Positions 10,678 to 22,717 of a stretch of 64,000 bases of DNA are shown piece after piece; position 1 is the first letter of the stretch; the number at the start of each line of letters is the position of its first letter. The position numbers and the translations under genes are program-made. The stretch lies in contig SKCR01017761.1 in assembly GCA_019454045.1 (NCBI GenBank), positions 26,804-90,803 on the forward strand, in the 5' to 3' direction. Origin of the DNA: Zanthoxylum bungeanum (taxonomy: Eukaryota; Streptophyta; Magnoliopsida; Sapindales; Rutaceae). The notes under the pieces were generated by a model. It saw nothing but the letters and a program-made list of their open reading frames with translations, had not been told where the DNA came from and made no database searches.

Positions 10678-13600
10678 TGTAGGACACAAATGTTGGACGA
10701 CGCTGTTTCGGGCTCGCGACCCGGTTGGGAGTACGGAATAGCCCGCGAGGGACTAAACCGGAGAAATATGGAGTCGCCACCGGTGTGAATCGGGAAAATG
10801 ATTTAAGGCCGCACTCACCCCTCGCAAGGTAAGACCTCAAACCGATGTGTTCAGAATGGTCCCTTACTTATACCACTTGTAATGAAATGATTTTTGCAAT
10901 AATCTTACCAAGCCTAAGCAACATATATTTCCAAGGATAATTCACTCCTAAGTTCGCATGCATAAGTACAAGGCTCATATCTAAGTTTGCATATAACCTA
11001 TGTCCAAATTTGCATGCATAAAGGTGAATGGAAATACGGCAAGCATAAAAATTCATAAGCACACCATGTTCATGGATACGGAAACGCAAGGAAATGGTAA
11101 TTGCACAAACACGCATAAAAGTGAATCCGAATAATGGCAAGCATACAATTTCATAATCACATTGTACTTATACATGTGAGAACACAAATAAATGGCAATT
11201 GCACAATCGTGCGTAAAAGAGAAGCGATTAGGTATATAATGCAAGGAGATAACTAATGAGGCAGTTGTACATTAAAATAAACGTGCAATGATGCGATGCA
11301 AAAGATAAACAATGAAAGTGAAAGAAAAGAGATGCGACATATGCCCACATCTATATAGGACTTCGAGTGTCCGATTAAACATATTTTATATTCAATCGAA
11401 CATACTTTGTCCGGCGCGGCAAAACGTCGTGGCAAAGGTAGCCCTTCGGCTTTCTATCCCTCAAAATGGAGGACCTTTAATCCAACTTGATTTGCCCATG
11501 CGCATTGCAATATGACGCATGATTATGCAAAGAGATGACATACAGATAGAAAACAACGGAATAATAAAAGGCGCGGCGAGGTACTGTCATAAAGGTAGCC
11601 TTTTGGACTTTTCTTCTCTCAAATAGAGGACCTTTAGACCAACATACTAAGTCCATTCGCATTACATTACAATACATATAAAATAAAGACAATGATATAG
11701 GACTTTGTATGCTCGGTTGAACATATCTCACATCCAACTAAACATACTTTGTCCGGCACGGCAAAGTATTGGCGTAAAGGTAGCCTTTTTCCCTTTTCTT
11801 CCCTCAAATAGAGAACCTTTAGACCAACATACTAGGCCCATGCGCACTATATCATCAATTACATAAAAAACTAATGTACATAAAGTAAAAGACGGAATAT
11901 AAAAGGCGCGGGAAAATATCGTGGTAAATGTAGCCCTTAGGCTTTTTATCCCTCAAAATGGAGGACCTTTAGACAAATGTAATAAGCCCATGTGCATCAC
12001 ATCACAATGCATATAAAATAAATAAGACAAGGATATGGGACTTCGCATGCCCGATTAAACGTATCTCGAATTCAATCGAACATACTTCGTCCGGCGTGGT
12101 AAAGTACTGTCGTAAAGGTAGTCTTTTAGACTTTTCTTCTCTCAAATAGATGACCTTTAGACCAACATACTAAGCCCATGCGCACTATATCGTCATTACA
12201 CAAGCAAATAACATACGAAAATTAAATGGTGGAATAAAAATGCGGATAATAAACAAACAAGATAACATAAATCGGAATATGTGTCGTTTGCTCAAGTGGT
12301 ACATGGAGTTGTATCTCAAGTACAGACCGCACTACCATCCATTCGGATTCGGCTACGTAATTTATGTCTGGGTTTCCATCCTATATACCACAAGAGGCGA
12401 CACATTTTCCATTTATTCAAGGGCCACAACACACATCATTCCACAATACTCATGCAAATAAAATTTAATAAATAATTACGAGATGAATGAAAATAAATTA
12501 GAAAGATGCCCTCAGGTCTAACCTTTTATGTCGACTCTCGGAAGCATGTTACAAGGCCGTCTAAAGGGCTAAAACTTCGCAACTTTTTTGGTTCGTTGGT
12601 TCACTTCTTTCCTCGCTGTATTCACTGCTCGAGCTACTATTTTCACTCCGTTTTGCTGCTGTTTTTGCTGTATTTTCTTTCACTATTTTTGGTGTATTAA
12701 TGGATTGTTTTTCACGGTTTTGAGGGGGTAGGGGCTGCTGTTTTATGCGGTTGTTTAAGGGTTTTAAAGTGCAGTTTTTTTCCACTGTTTTAGGTGATTT
12801 TAGCTACTGTTTCGGGGTACTTGGGCTGCTATTTTTTGGCTACTATTTTTGGTGTTTGGGTTGCTGTTTGGGGGTGATTTTCGGTGGTTATAAGGTGTAA
12901 AACAATGCAGTTTTTTTTTGTGGTATAGGGGACTGTTTTTATGCATTTTTAGGGGTATTGGACTGCTGTTTTGGTGAGTTTTGAGGGGGGTTTTTTGTAC
13001 AGTTTTTTGATGTAGTTTTGGGCAGTTTCTGGACTGTTTTAGGGTATTTTTTATGGGTGAAACTTGCAAAAAACTGGGTATTGGGGACTGGGCAGTGTGT
13101 GACAGTTTTTGTGGCCGTGAGGGGGGCTTATATGGCTCAGTTTTGGCAGTGAATGGAGGCTTGAACTGGGCAGTAAGGGGGCTGTTTTGCGTGTATGGAT
13201 GGGTGGTTTTTTGGGTGTGTTTTCAGTGGTGTTTTGCGGCAATGAAGGGTGGTGTTTTGGTTGGTGATTTTCGGTGGTGGATGGTGTTTAGGGGGTGTAT
13301 ACTCAGTACTTGAGAGTGAAGAAGGAGAAGAGAAATTATTTGCTTGCTTACTCTTGTTAGTGGGCGTGAATGGCTAGGAGTGGGGGAGTGTTGGAATTGT
13401 GTTTCTTTTATAGACAAAGGCTAGGGTGAATCCTTGTTAGAGAGGGAATAAGAGATCATGCAATAAATGTGAGATATTTTTTAGTGTTATACAAGGAAAA
13501 TAAATATTTAATTAGAGACAAGATTTGGTTTAATTAGGAAGTTAATATATTTGATTTATCTTAATTAGGCATGAAATTAATTAGATTTTATTATTTTATT

Positions 13601-13943
13601 TTGATTTTCCCATGTGTTAAATATGAATTTTAGTATTTTTGGATGTCTTTTATGGGCTTGGGCGTGTGTGGGCCTTTGTTGGGCGTGTGGCCTTTGGTTG
13701 GTGGGTTTGGTTGGCTTTGGTTGGTGGGTTTAGTGGTGTGTGGGCTTGCGGGGGTTTTAAGGCTAAAGGTACTTTAAAACGGAGGTCTAACAAGTGAGCC
13801 CGAAGCTAAACAAGCGAATAAAATCTAACAAAATATCGATTCCCTTCCGACGTCCATTTCCTGCGACTTCCTCGATTTAAAAGGTAGTGCCTCCAAATGA
13901 GACTCATCATAGGGACTTACATGCAAAAATGCAGTGCCTACAC
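10678..13943 (-). mobile_element. G1 5' LTR (right LTR)
   Basis: The full-length LTR, about 3,266 bp, begins TGTAGGACAC and ends GTGCCTACA on the plus strand, giving the expected TG...CA ends. It shares the repeat modules and T/G-rich middle with the left LTR. As the element runs on the minus strand, this is the promoter-bearing 5' LTR, with a TATA box at 13405-13414. No target duplication can be tested because the other outer end is outside the window. Confidence 0.93.
13405..13414 (-). promoter_or_regulatory. Probable TATA box of G1 (5' LTR)
   Basis: On the minus strand this reads TCTATAAAAG. It is identical and co-located with 2201-2210 in the other LTR. Transcription would run leftward through the rest of the LTR into the leader. 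Confidence 0.6.
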
Positions 13944-14608
13944 CTAAGGTATAATATAGTCGACTTTAAAATTTACGATCTCTAAATAAAACTCGGAACT
14001 CGCTTCCGAAGTATATCATATCCATGGATTTACTAGATCGCAAACAAGATATCTATGCCCTGTACACAGGACCGAAAGATTATATCTGATACTCACAGGA
14101 TATCATTAGCATGAGTCCACACCCAACGAGCAGGCGGAGGTCTGATCTAAAGAGATCGGTGACGTGACTGCCATCACAGTGTGGAGGATTCATATATCCA
14201 CAATGGTATCTCAAGTCGAAGGACTATTATACTACTTGACTCGAGAAGATTCTTATTGACGTTAGTGTACCATTTATTAGGAAATCTTCGGTGAGCCATT
14301 CAGTGTTTATCAAATAAACACCTAAATTTTATACGAGTATCCTGAGACTCATGGTTCATTGGGATAAATCATTGGATCAAGTCCTAATATACGACATGTA
14401 CTGATCTCAACAGATTTTACTAACCGACCCGTGTTATTAAATCTTGACCAGAAATGTTATTTGAGAATATACAACTTATAGTGATACTTCCCAATATCAA
14501 TTACAAACTGCGTTGTAACTACGCACTACGTTGTAAATCCTAGGGTCTTTATCTAATATATACATATCGCTAAATCATATTTAGTTTCAATCTAATCGTA
14601 CTTAGATC
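13944..14608. other. Unassigned sequence between G1 and A1
   Basis: No gene or clear element ends were found. A short imperfect duplication (CTGCGTTGTAACTACG then CTACGTTGTAA) lies near 14510-14540. Before A1 inserted, this stretch was contiguous with 23968 onward, as shown by the AGATC target duplication. It may be the remnant of an older repeat. Confidence 0.5.
14604..14608. repeat. Target-site duplication of A1, left copy
   Basis: AGATC directly precedes the TGTTGG end of the left A1 LTR. The same five bases directly follow the right LTR at 23963-23967. Confidence 0.9.
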
Positions 14609-16568
14609 TGTTGGTTTCTATTATATGTCCCAAGGAAATATTAAGCATTTAAATACAACAATGAATATATATATTAAAAGATGAAGTATGGCGGAATCAT
14701 ACTCACAAAATCGAATGCGGATGCGTTGATGAAATGAAAATTTTCTCCTTTGTGCAGTGAAGGTTGCGACCAAGGTGAGTGGGGAAGCTCCAAGCTTTCT
14801 TTGATCCTCCAAGCTCAAGAATTAGTTTCCCATAACACCTTTGTATGATCCCTTGAAGGTGCTAGCCTGGGTGTTAATTTATGTTCCAAAAAAACACAAT
14901 TTCTTCAAGTTTTTGCAACAAAAAAGAAAAGTGGAGAGGGCTGTGAAACTTCACATTGTCGGTCAAGAGAAAGAGAGGAGAGTGAGGGATTTGATTTCAA
15001 AAATCAATTTATATTTATGCCATAATATTATTAAATTAATAATAAACTTATGACACAAATCATGCAATGGCTTAGAGTGTCAAACACTCAATTTCCATGC
15101 AAAACCATTGAGTGCATTGTACACTATCTCCATGCAATGCATCACAATTAAATAATGCATAATATGACATGTGTCATGTGGCCCCCACACGTTTCCAAAT
15201 GAAAGTGGGCCCACGTGCACTCACGCGTTCGGGTTCGATATTTCCGAAATACCGAACTTACGTCGCGACGTTAATTAAATCGAATTTAAATAAATGATTG
15301 CGCCTAGCGAAATTATTATTTACGTCGCTAACGAATTAATTCTAAATTAACTCGTTTGCCCGAATTAAAATCTAATTTTAATTTCGCGTCGAAATCGAAT
15401 TTCGATTATTATATCGAATATAATAATTTTACGATTAATTCCAATTAATCGTTCTCTCTCTCTTTATATACTTTATCCAAGATAAAGTCTCTCCGTAATT
15501 AATCCAAGATTAATCGAGTTTGAATCATACGTCATTGGTGAATCTTCGGGAAGCGACCCAAGAGATCTCCGGATATGTTGGCAGTAAATACGGTCGTCGG
15601 ATAATCCGAACACGTACGTACCTCCTCGTACTACGTTTTTACCGATTCACAAGACAAGGTTGGCTTCTAGCAAAGCGCCATGCCTACCCAATTCTCCAGA
15701 AATATTCTTATAGGAATATCAGATCTATATCAAGCGTAGTATACCGTAGTATTGCGTACATCGATCCAGTATCGGACGATCACATGTTAGGCCTGGGGCT
15801 GGAAATGTGTCTGCCTCGTACGAAACATATATCGGACATCAAGCAACTAGTCTCTTTAAATCGGACAATCCTGACCTGGTCATATTGTCCCGACGGTTGC
15901 AACCTTTTATAGAGTACTAGTTCTGTGTCCTGCGTGATCATCACCTCCATATGTCTGAAGTGATACTTCCATCTCGACATCACATCCAGTACACTACGAT
16001 TCTCGATAAACCCAGAAGAGGTGTACACAGAACCGGTTAAGGTCCCCAACCACCAAAACCAAAGTTTACCGATTGTCGCAAGTACTAGCGATGTAAGTCC
16101 AGGTTAAGACCATATACACCTACCCGATGCGGCCCTCCCATAGACACGCAGACATACTACCAATGGGATTCCGCGGGGTCTATCCAGAGCGAAGCTGTTT
16201 TCCGTACCATCGGTAAAACACAACCTCCTATCGCACTTGCATAAGTATCCAATACTTAAATATATGAGAACTATGCCGTTGTGCCCTCACAACGTGCACA
16301 AGCGTAATACTAGTCTATTCCGCATTATCGATGTCCGATCTCGATAATACTACTCCGACTAGGGATATTTAATGATTAAACCTTTATGGATTGATTTGTC
16401 TCATATCATCTCAATCCGGTATTAATCATATGGACTTTCGCCATTTATATATCAAAGTAAATAATATTACAAAACGGGAAAAGGCAATTTCATTATCACA
16501 TAGTTAATTTTGTACAATAATACAATATCATTTACAAACAGTGACGCTATGGGACATAATGTCTAACA
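14609..16568 (-). mobile_element. A1 3' LTR (left LTR), Copia family A
   Basis: A 1,960-bp LTR running TGTTGGTTTC...GTCTAACA. It matches the right LTR at 22718-23962 on both sides, but it also contains about 0.7 kb that the right one lacks and has one block in the opposite orientation. Related LTRs of A2 and A3 support this left copy as the ancestral arrangement. The ORF at 15520-15912 recurs in sister LTRs and is not a gene. Confidence 0.93.
15462..15470 (-). promoter_or_regulatory. Probable TATA box, A1 3' LTR
   Basis: On the minus strand this reads TATATAAAG, followed by a GAGAGAGA run. The corresponding part of the promoter-side LTR on the right is deleted, so the only copy is in the wrong LTR to drive the element. 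Confidence 0.5.
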
Positions 16569-16580
16569 AACTCCCACTTG
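16569..16580 (-). other. Polypurine tract of A1
   Basis: On the minus strand this reads CAAGTGGGAGTT and abuts the left LTR. It is the standard Copia plus-strand primer and confirms minus-strand orientation. Confidence 0.85.
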
Positions 16581-16582
16581 GC

Positions 16583-17885
16583 CTATAGCCAGTCACTCAA
16601 GCATCTAATACCCGAACTATGTATGTGTCGTTCAAAAACTTGCTGAAGAACAGCCTTCGTCAGCGGATATGCAATGTTGTCATCTGATGTGACCTTCTCG
16701 ACCTTTACATCGCCACGATGTATAATCTCCCGAATCAGATGGTAACGTCGAAGAACATGCTTGGACTGTTGATGAGACCTTGGTTCCTTAGCCTGTGCTA
16801 TAGCCCCGTTATTGTCACAATACAATGGAACGGGCTCAGCTGCTAACGGAACTACTCCTAATCCGATTAGGAACTTTCGGATCCAAACTGCCTCCTTTGC
16901 TGCTTCAGATGCGGCGATGTACTCCGCTTCCTGTTGTTGAATCGGCAACAGTATCTTGCTTGGAAGATTTCCACTCACTGCCCGTTATTCAACAAAAAAT
17001 GTACCCGGATTGCGACTTGTAGTCATCCTTGTCGGTTTGAAACTTGCATCGGTATACCCAGATACCGCAAGTTCTCCACCTCCATAATTAATAAAGCATC
17101 CTTAGTTCGTTTAAGATACTTAAGGATATTCTTAACTGCTATCCAGTGACCTTCACCTGGATCGGCCTGATAGCGACTGCACATGCTCAAAGCATATGAG
17201 ACATCAGGTCGTGTACATATCATGGCATACATGATCGATCCGACTGCCGAGGCGAACGGTATCCGACTCATGTTGTCTCTCTCTTCCTGAGTCTTAGGAC
17301 ACATGTCTTTAGACAGAGAGGTACCACGTACCATTGGAACCAATCCCCTCTTGGATTGTTCCATGTTGAATCGCTTCAACATTTTATCAATGTATGTACT
17401 CTGGGAGAGTCCAAGCAGCTTTCTAGATCTATCCCGGTAGATCTTTATTCCAGAATAAAGGCTGCTTCTCCCAGATCTTTCATGGAGAATTTTAATGAAA
17501 GCCAAGCTTTCACCGACGTTAGCATGGGAATGTCATTGCCTATAAGCAATACGTCGTCGACATAAAGGACAATAAAAGTAAGTGCTCTCCCACTAACCTT
17601 CTTGTATACACAAGGGTCATCTGCGTTTTGCACGAAATCATATTCTTTTATGATCTCATCAAAACGCTGATTCCATGACCGTGATGCTTGCTTCAATCCA
17701 TAAATGGATCGATTTAACTTACAAACCTTGTTTGCAAGTCTAGGTACGATAAAACCGTCAGGCTGTTGCATATAAACATCCTCCAAAAGGTTTCCGTTAA
17801 GGAAAGCGGTTTTAACGTCCATCTGCCATATCTCGTAATCGAAATATGCAGCTATTGCAAGCATTATCCGAATGGATTTAATCAT
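16583..17885 (-). pseudogene. A1 reverse transcriptase and RNase H, frameshifted
   Basis: This is the Ty1/Copia RT and RNase H. RT motifs are FDYEIWQMDVKTAFLNGNL, RSIYGLKQASRSWNQRF and the catalytic VLYVDDVLLIGND, then LGLSQSTYIDKMLKRF and SYALSMCSRYQADPGEGHW. RNase H keeps AEYIAASEAAKEAVWI, YCDNNGAIAQAKEP and KHVLRRYHLIREI. The pieces lie in three different frames. The join near 16980-17025 is scrambled by small indels where an RNase H Asp block (DASF) should be. Not functional as it stands. Confidence 0.9.
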
Positions 17886-19277
17886 GGCAACGGGTGAGAA
17901 GGTTTCGTCATAATCAATACCATATTGTTGACGATACCCCTTCGCTACAAGCCTAGCTTTGTACGTTTATGTTGCCATCCATGTCGGTCTTCTTCTTGAA
18001 GATCCATCTGCATCCAATAGGCTTTACGCCTTCTGGTGCATCAACCAGTGTCCAAACTTGGTTGGCGTACATGGAATCCATCTCGGACTTCATGGCTTCT
18101 TGTCATAAAGCGGAATCGATATTTTGTATCGCTTCCTCATACGTAGCCGGCTCAATTATCCTCAATAAGATTAATATCTACATGAGGTGAGATCAGGAAC
18201 CCATACCTCTCAGGTACTGTTCTGACTCTCTCCGACCTACGCGGTCCTTGTGTATGTGAAGTTTGTGGTACAGACTCATCCCGGACGGTCTGTTCTTGTT
18301 CCGTCGTTGATTCATTGCCAGGAACAGTATCACTACGATCTTCATCGAGTTCTACTTTCCTCCCACTTACCACTGCATTTATAAAATCCTTCTCAAGGAA
18401 AAATGCTTGTAGAGCAACAAATACTTTGTTCTCTTGTGGGTGATAGAAGTAATATCCTTTGGTTTCCCTAGGATATCCTATGAAAAGGCATTTATCAGAT
18501 TTGGGTTCAAGTTTGGTACCTTCCAAACGTTTAACATATGCCCAGCATCCCCAAATCTTCAGGAAAGAGAAACCTGGTTTCCTTCCTGTCCATATCTCAT
18601 ATGGAGTCTGTTCAACAGACTTCGACGGTACCTTATTCAAAATAAGTATAGCACTGTTTAATGCGTATCCCCAGAAGGATATTGGTAGCTCAGTGCGACT
18701 CATCATTGACCTCACCATGTCTAACAAGGTGCGGTTTCTCCGTTCGGACACACCGTTTAATTGCGGTGTTCCAGGAGGAGTCCACTGTGAAAGAATACCA
18801 TATTCTTTCAAGTAATCTTGAAACTCATAACTTAAGTATTCGCCACCACGGTCTGACCGTAATGTCTTAATACTCTTCTCTGTTTGTTTCTCCACTTCGT
18901 GTCGAAACTCTTTGAATTTCTCAAAAGTTTCCGACTTGTGTCTCATAAGACACATAACCGTAACGAGATGCATCATCTGTGAAGGTTACGAAGTAGTGAA
19001 ATCCACCTCTAGCCTGGCTAGACATGGGCCCGCATACGTCAGTATGAACGAGAGCCAACAATTCTGTGGCACGTTCACCTTTACCGCTAAAAGGTGATTT
19101 AGGCATTTTGCCTAAAAGACAAGATTCGCAGACGTCATATGAATTGGGATCAAATTCGTCCAAGTACCCACTCTTCGAAAGTGTGGATATGCGAGTCTTG
19201 TTGATGTGTCCTAGACGACAATGCCACATATAAGCTTCATCTTTTAGATTACTCCTTTTGAGCCTTTTGTTTGTCAT
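17886..19277 (-). pseudogene. A1 GAG-pre-integrase and integrase, frameshifted
   Basis: The pre-integrase motif is MWHCRLGHINKTRISTLSKS, with YDVCESCLLGKMPKSPF. The integrase core has ALVHTDVCGPM (first Asp), LRSDRGGEYLSYEF (second Asp) and NGVSERRNRTLLDMV (Glu), so the catalytic triad is present. A 2-nt loss after RYGYV near 18940 shifts the frame. The C-terminal part includes WGCWAYVKRLEGTKL and continues to the RT entry region. A further 1-nt insertion lies near 17965 before the RT. Confidence 0.88.
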
Positions 19278-19283
19278 TTTTAT

Positions 19284-20509
19284 TCAAAATATAAAGACCG
19301 TTATTTGCAACAGCTGTGCAAATTTCTGCATCATTTTTATATAAATAACACCCAGTGTTTCTAAATACAAAAGTGTACCCTGCTGGGTTAACAAGGATAC
19401 AGATATAATATTCCTAGTTAAACTAGGTACAAAATAACAGTTCAAAAGTTTAAGTACATGCCCTGATGGCAGTTCTAAAACAAAAGTCCCTACGGCCAAA
19501 ACAGCAACTGGTGTTCCGTTTCTGACCCGTAGATCCATCTCCCCCGATGCCAGCACCCTGCTATCCTGCAGATCCTGCACATCAGTACAAATATGAGCAC
19601 CACAACCAGAATCAAAAATCCAATTTTTAAAACTAGAAGTATTCATATTTATCTCAATAACAAACATACCAGAGGCGATAGCCTTGCCAGCCTTGATATC
19701 CTCCCTCTGCCCTTTGCCCATTCGGCAGTCACGTTTCCAGTGACCCCTCTTGCCGCAGTTGAGGCAGATGTCGCGAGATTTGTCCTTTGGCTTCCTAGAA
19801 GCCACTGTCAACTTGCCTTGCCCTTGTTCTTCAACTTCTTCTTCCTCGCACCTCCAATTGCCTTGGGCCCAGCCCTTGGCGCATGAGAGGTCGATGCATA
19901 ATGCGCCTCGCGCTTGCTCCCCTTTAGGAGTTCCTTTTCGGACTCCTTCAGCACGGACAACAACTCTCCAAGAGTGTCCTCAGTGTCCATCAACTTATAG
20001 TTGATGATGATTTGTTTCCAAGTATCGGGTAGCGATTGTAATAGCATATCAATCGTCACTCTACCTCCAAGACAATGCCCATCTTGGCTAACTCATTTAT
20101 GTCAGCGATCATTTGAGTCACGTGGGCCTCAACTGATGCGCCGTCTGTCATCCAGGAGCGGAAGAGTTTCCTTACTAGCTCGTACCTCTCCATCCGCTTG
20201 TTGGTGCGGTGGAGATCACGCAATCTTGCCATCATGTTATAGGGATCCAAGTCCCTGTTCTGGCGTCTGAAATGCTGGGTCATTGCAGCTAGCATAACTG
20301 ACTGAGCTTGGTCACAATCGTCACTATGAGTCTTCCATAACTCTAGCTCCAGTGGCTCAGTGGGTTTAGGCGGGAGAGGTCTCTGAATAGTATACAGCAC
20401 CTCTCAGCCCCAAGCACTATCTTGAGGTTCATTTCCCAGTCGGCAAAGTTTGTCCTTTGAAGACATTATCGCCCATGATTATGTCGCGGACATTACCCTT
20501 GCCAGTCAT
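19284..20509 (-). pseudogene. A1 gag and protease, frameshifted
   Basis: Gag would start at ATG 20509 (MTGKGNVRDIIMGDN). The frame breaks after about 20 codons, and again before LYTIQRPLPPKPTEPLEL at about 20400. Gag continues as VEAHVTQMIADINELAKMG and IDMLLQSLPDTWKQII in another frame. A CCHC zinc knuckle, CLNCGKRGHWKRDC, is at about 19720-19760. The aspartic protease motif WIFDSGCGAHIC follows at about 19585-19620. At least three small indels separate the pieces, so no complete Gag could be made. Confidence 0.88.
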
Positions 20510-22702
20510 CTTGACAACTATAGTCCAACTATAAAGTCAACGATGTTATGGGTACAGTCAAACTGTTACAAGCAAAAAAACAATATATAGTCCAACTAAT
20601 TATTAAAATATTGACGAAATAATTTTGAAAGACGCGTAAGTCTAAGTATCTGAACGAAATTGCAAATTCAATAATAGCCTCCCACTATTTTCTTCAAGTC
20701 TCTAACCCTCTGTGGAGAACTCGGGAAATCGATTTCCTAGTGGGCTGGGATCCCGTTAAATAACACACAACCTTGACTTTGGTCAATAAAAGCTGTATGC
20801 TATTTAACTTAGGTAGATCTCTATGATCAATTGGATCTCATCCAATTCCTAGATCCGGTTAGGTGGACATCCAAGTCCGAAACATATGTATAATGTCAAT
20901 GTATCCATTACATTTTCCTAACCATATCCTCCGAATCATCTAGGCCTTGGCTTTGGCCAAAACAAACCTAATGATTCCAGTTAAGCGGGACCCATTGACG
21001 AGGAAAGTTTCGTAATCAATGTCATTGGACAAAAAATGATCTTGACTTTGGCCAATAAAATCACGATTTGGACAAGACACCGATATGCAACAAAACTCTC
21101 ATGATTCAAGTACATCCTTGATTGACAAAGGTCTTGACTTTGGCCAAACAAACCAATGCCAACTTCGGATCTTGAACAAGAATCATTCAATGGAAGGATA
21201 TTTGCTTAATATAAATTGAGGGATTTTCGCGAATTGGCACCAATTTATTTATCTTTGTTAGGTCTCATCATCATACACCCTTAAGCATGCTTCTAAAACA
21301 TCATAAAGCGCGTAAAGTAAATTAATAGTGATATGCGGATGGATATATAAACAATTTGTTCCTAGAACAAATCACTCCCTTTCCTCTCCCTGCTAGCACT
21401 ATTCCACTTCTACCCATTTTCATAATACAATAAGAGAAACCTCATTTACATTGAGGGGAATTAGGTGAGAAGAGAATACAAAGAGATAAAGAGATAAGGC
21501 TGGACACGCAGGTCCAATTTATAAATTCCAAATTTACAATAATTTCTAAAATTACCATTTCCCTTCTAATATCCATCCGATATACACTATTCATTCACAC
21601 ATACATATATTTTCAAACAAGACATGCTTTTTACAACCAATCTAATCCAATTAATTAGTCTATGTTTAAGTGATCATCCAATGTTCAAACAACGGTTTGA
21701 TTTTGCGCGAGTCCAACTCGATTGAGAATAAGTACATAAGGTACGAATTCGAGAATTATATCGAACTACTTATTAAATCTAATTTAATTCGTATTCAATA
21801 CTAATTCAATTATTTAATTCCAAATTAAATGTTTACACTTTTAATGTGCTTTAAAAGACTTAGATTCTAAATCTAATCCTATTGGGTCTCAAAGCCCAAC
21901 TAACATCCAATGTTTAATTTAATTCAAGTCAAATGGGCTTTCAATTGATTTATTAAGGCTTGGGCTTTGGTCAATGTGGGTCAAACCCAATTACCAAGCC
22001 CAAATAAGGAATCACCCTTAAATGCCATAAAATCAATTTTAAGCCCATAAGGCCCAATTAAATTTTTAAAGCCCATTATATTATATTTGGACTTAATGGA
22101 GTGATTTAGGCCCAAATTGGATCCAATCCTTTTGGCCCAAATCTACTTGGTCCACCCAAGCCCATTATGCCCAAATACAATATTAAAATCCCAATTCACC
22201 AATTAAGCCCATTAATTAAATTTTAATATTCCAAACATTAAAGTCCAATTAATTAAAGTGTAAAACCAAGATTAATATATTAAACCAAATATTTCAAAAA
22301 TACCCATTTAATTTATTAATCATCTATTTTTCAAAATAAATGTCCAACATTAATTTTAACAAAAAATCAACTCCTTTACATGTCCATTAACATGCGGCCA
22401 AGGTGAGTTTTTTGTGTCGATTTGTTTTTCAATCCGATTGAATTACTAATCTACGTCCCGTATACGTTCTAAGTCATCCAATGATCTTAAACACAAAAAA
22501 TTCCAATCCACTCCAAGTAGCAACACATTCGGCCAAGGCATGAATTTGGGGAAAAAATCATCCAATGCATTTTTCATAAAATTGATTTCATATTATGTCA
22601 TTTTACATACATATAAGCATACTCATTCATCAAATTTCACAAGAACATGCTTCAATCAATTTTACCCAAATTTTAACCTAAAGTATTTCATGCTTAACCA
22701 TG
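20510..22702 (-). other. A1 5' leader (untranslated)
   Basis: About 2.2 kb without coding content, lying between the primer site and gag. It has four spaced copies of a CTTGACTTTGGCCAA-like motif at about 20773, 20946, 21040 and 21130. A long AT-rich part carries many GCCCAATTAA-like words (about 21880-22260). A2 and A3 have the same leader, so it belongs to the family. Confidence 0.75.
20773..21155. repeat. Four-copy TTGACTTTGGCCAA motif in the A1 leader
   Basis: Copies near 20773 (TTGACTTTGGTCAA), 20946 (TTGGCTTTGGCCAA), 21040 and 21130 (both TTGACTTTGGCCAA). They are spaced about 170, 95 and 90 bp apart within otherwise non-repetitive sequence. The counterparts in A2 and A3 keep the same number, order and approximate spacing. 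Confidence 0.8.
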
Positions 22703-22716
22703 GCTTCATGATACCA
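22703..22716 (-). other. Primer-binding site of A1 (initiator tRNA-Met)
   Basis: On the minus strand this reads TGGTATCATGAAGC, one base inside the right LTR. The first eight bases match the initiator-Met primer site common in Copia elements. Confidence 0.82.
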
Positions 22717-22717
22717 T

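Noticed and set aside
10640..10840. 66-residue ORF at the inner end of the G1 LTR
   Set aside because: It spans the primer site and LTR edge, has no protein family features and is explained by the element's structure.
15520..15912. 130-residue ORF, with related ORFs at 22999-23307, 35534-35839 and 43427-43732
   Set aside because: These are the same LTR sequence read in each family A copy. They have no start context or known domain, and the similarity is that of repeated DNA, not of a protein under selection.
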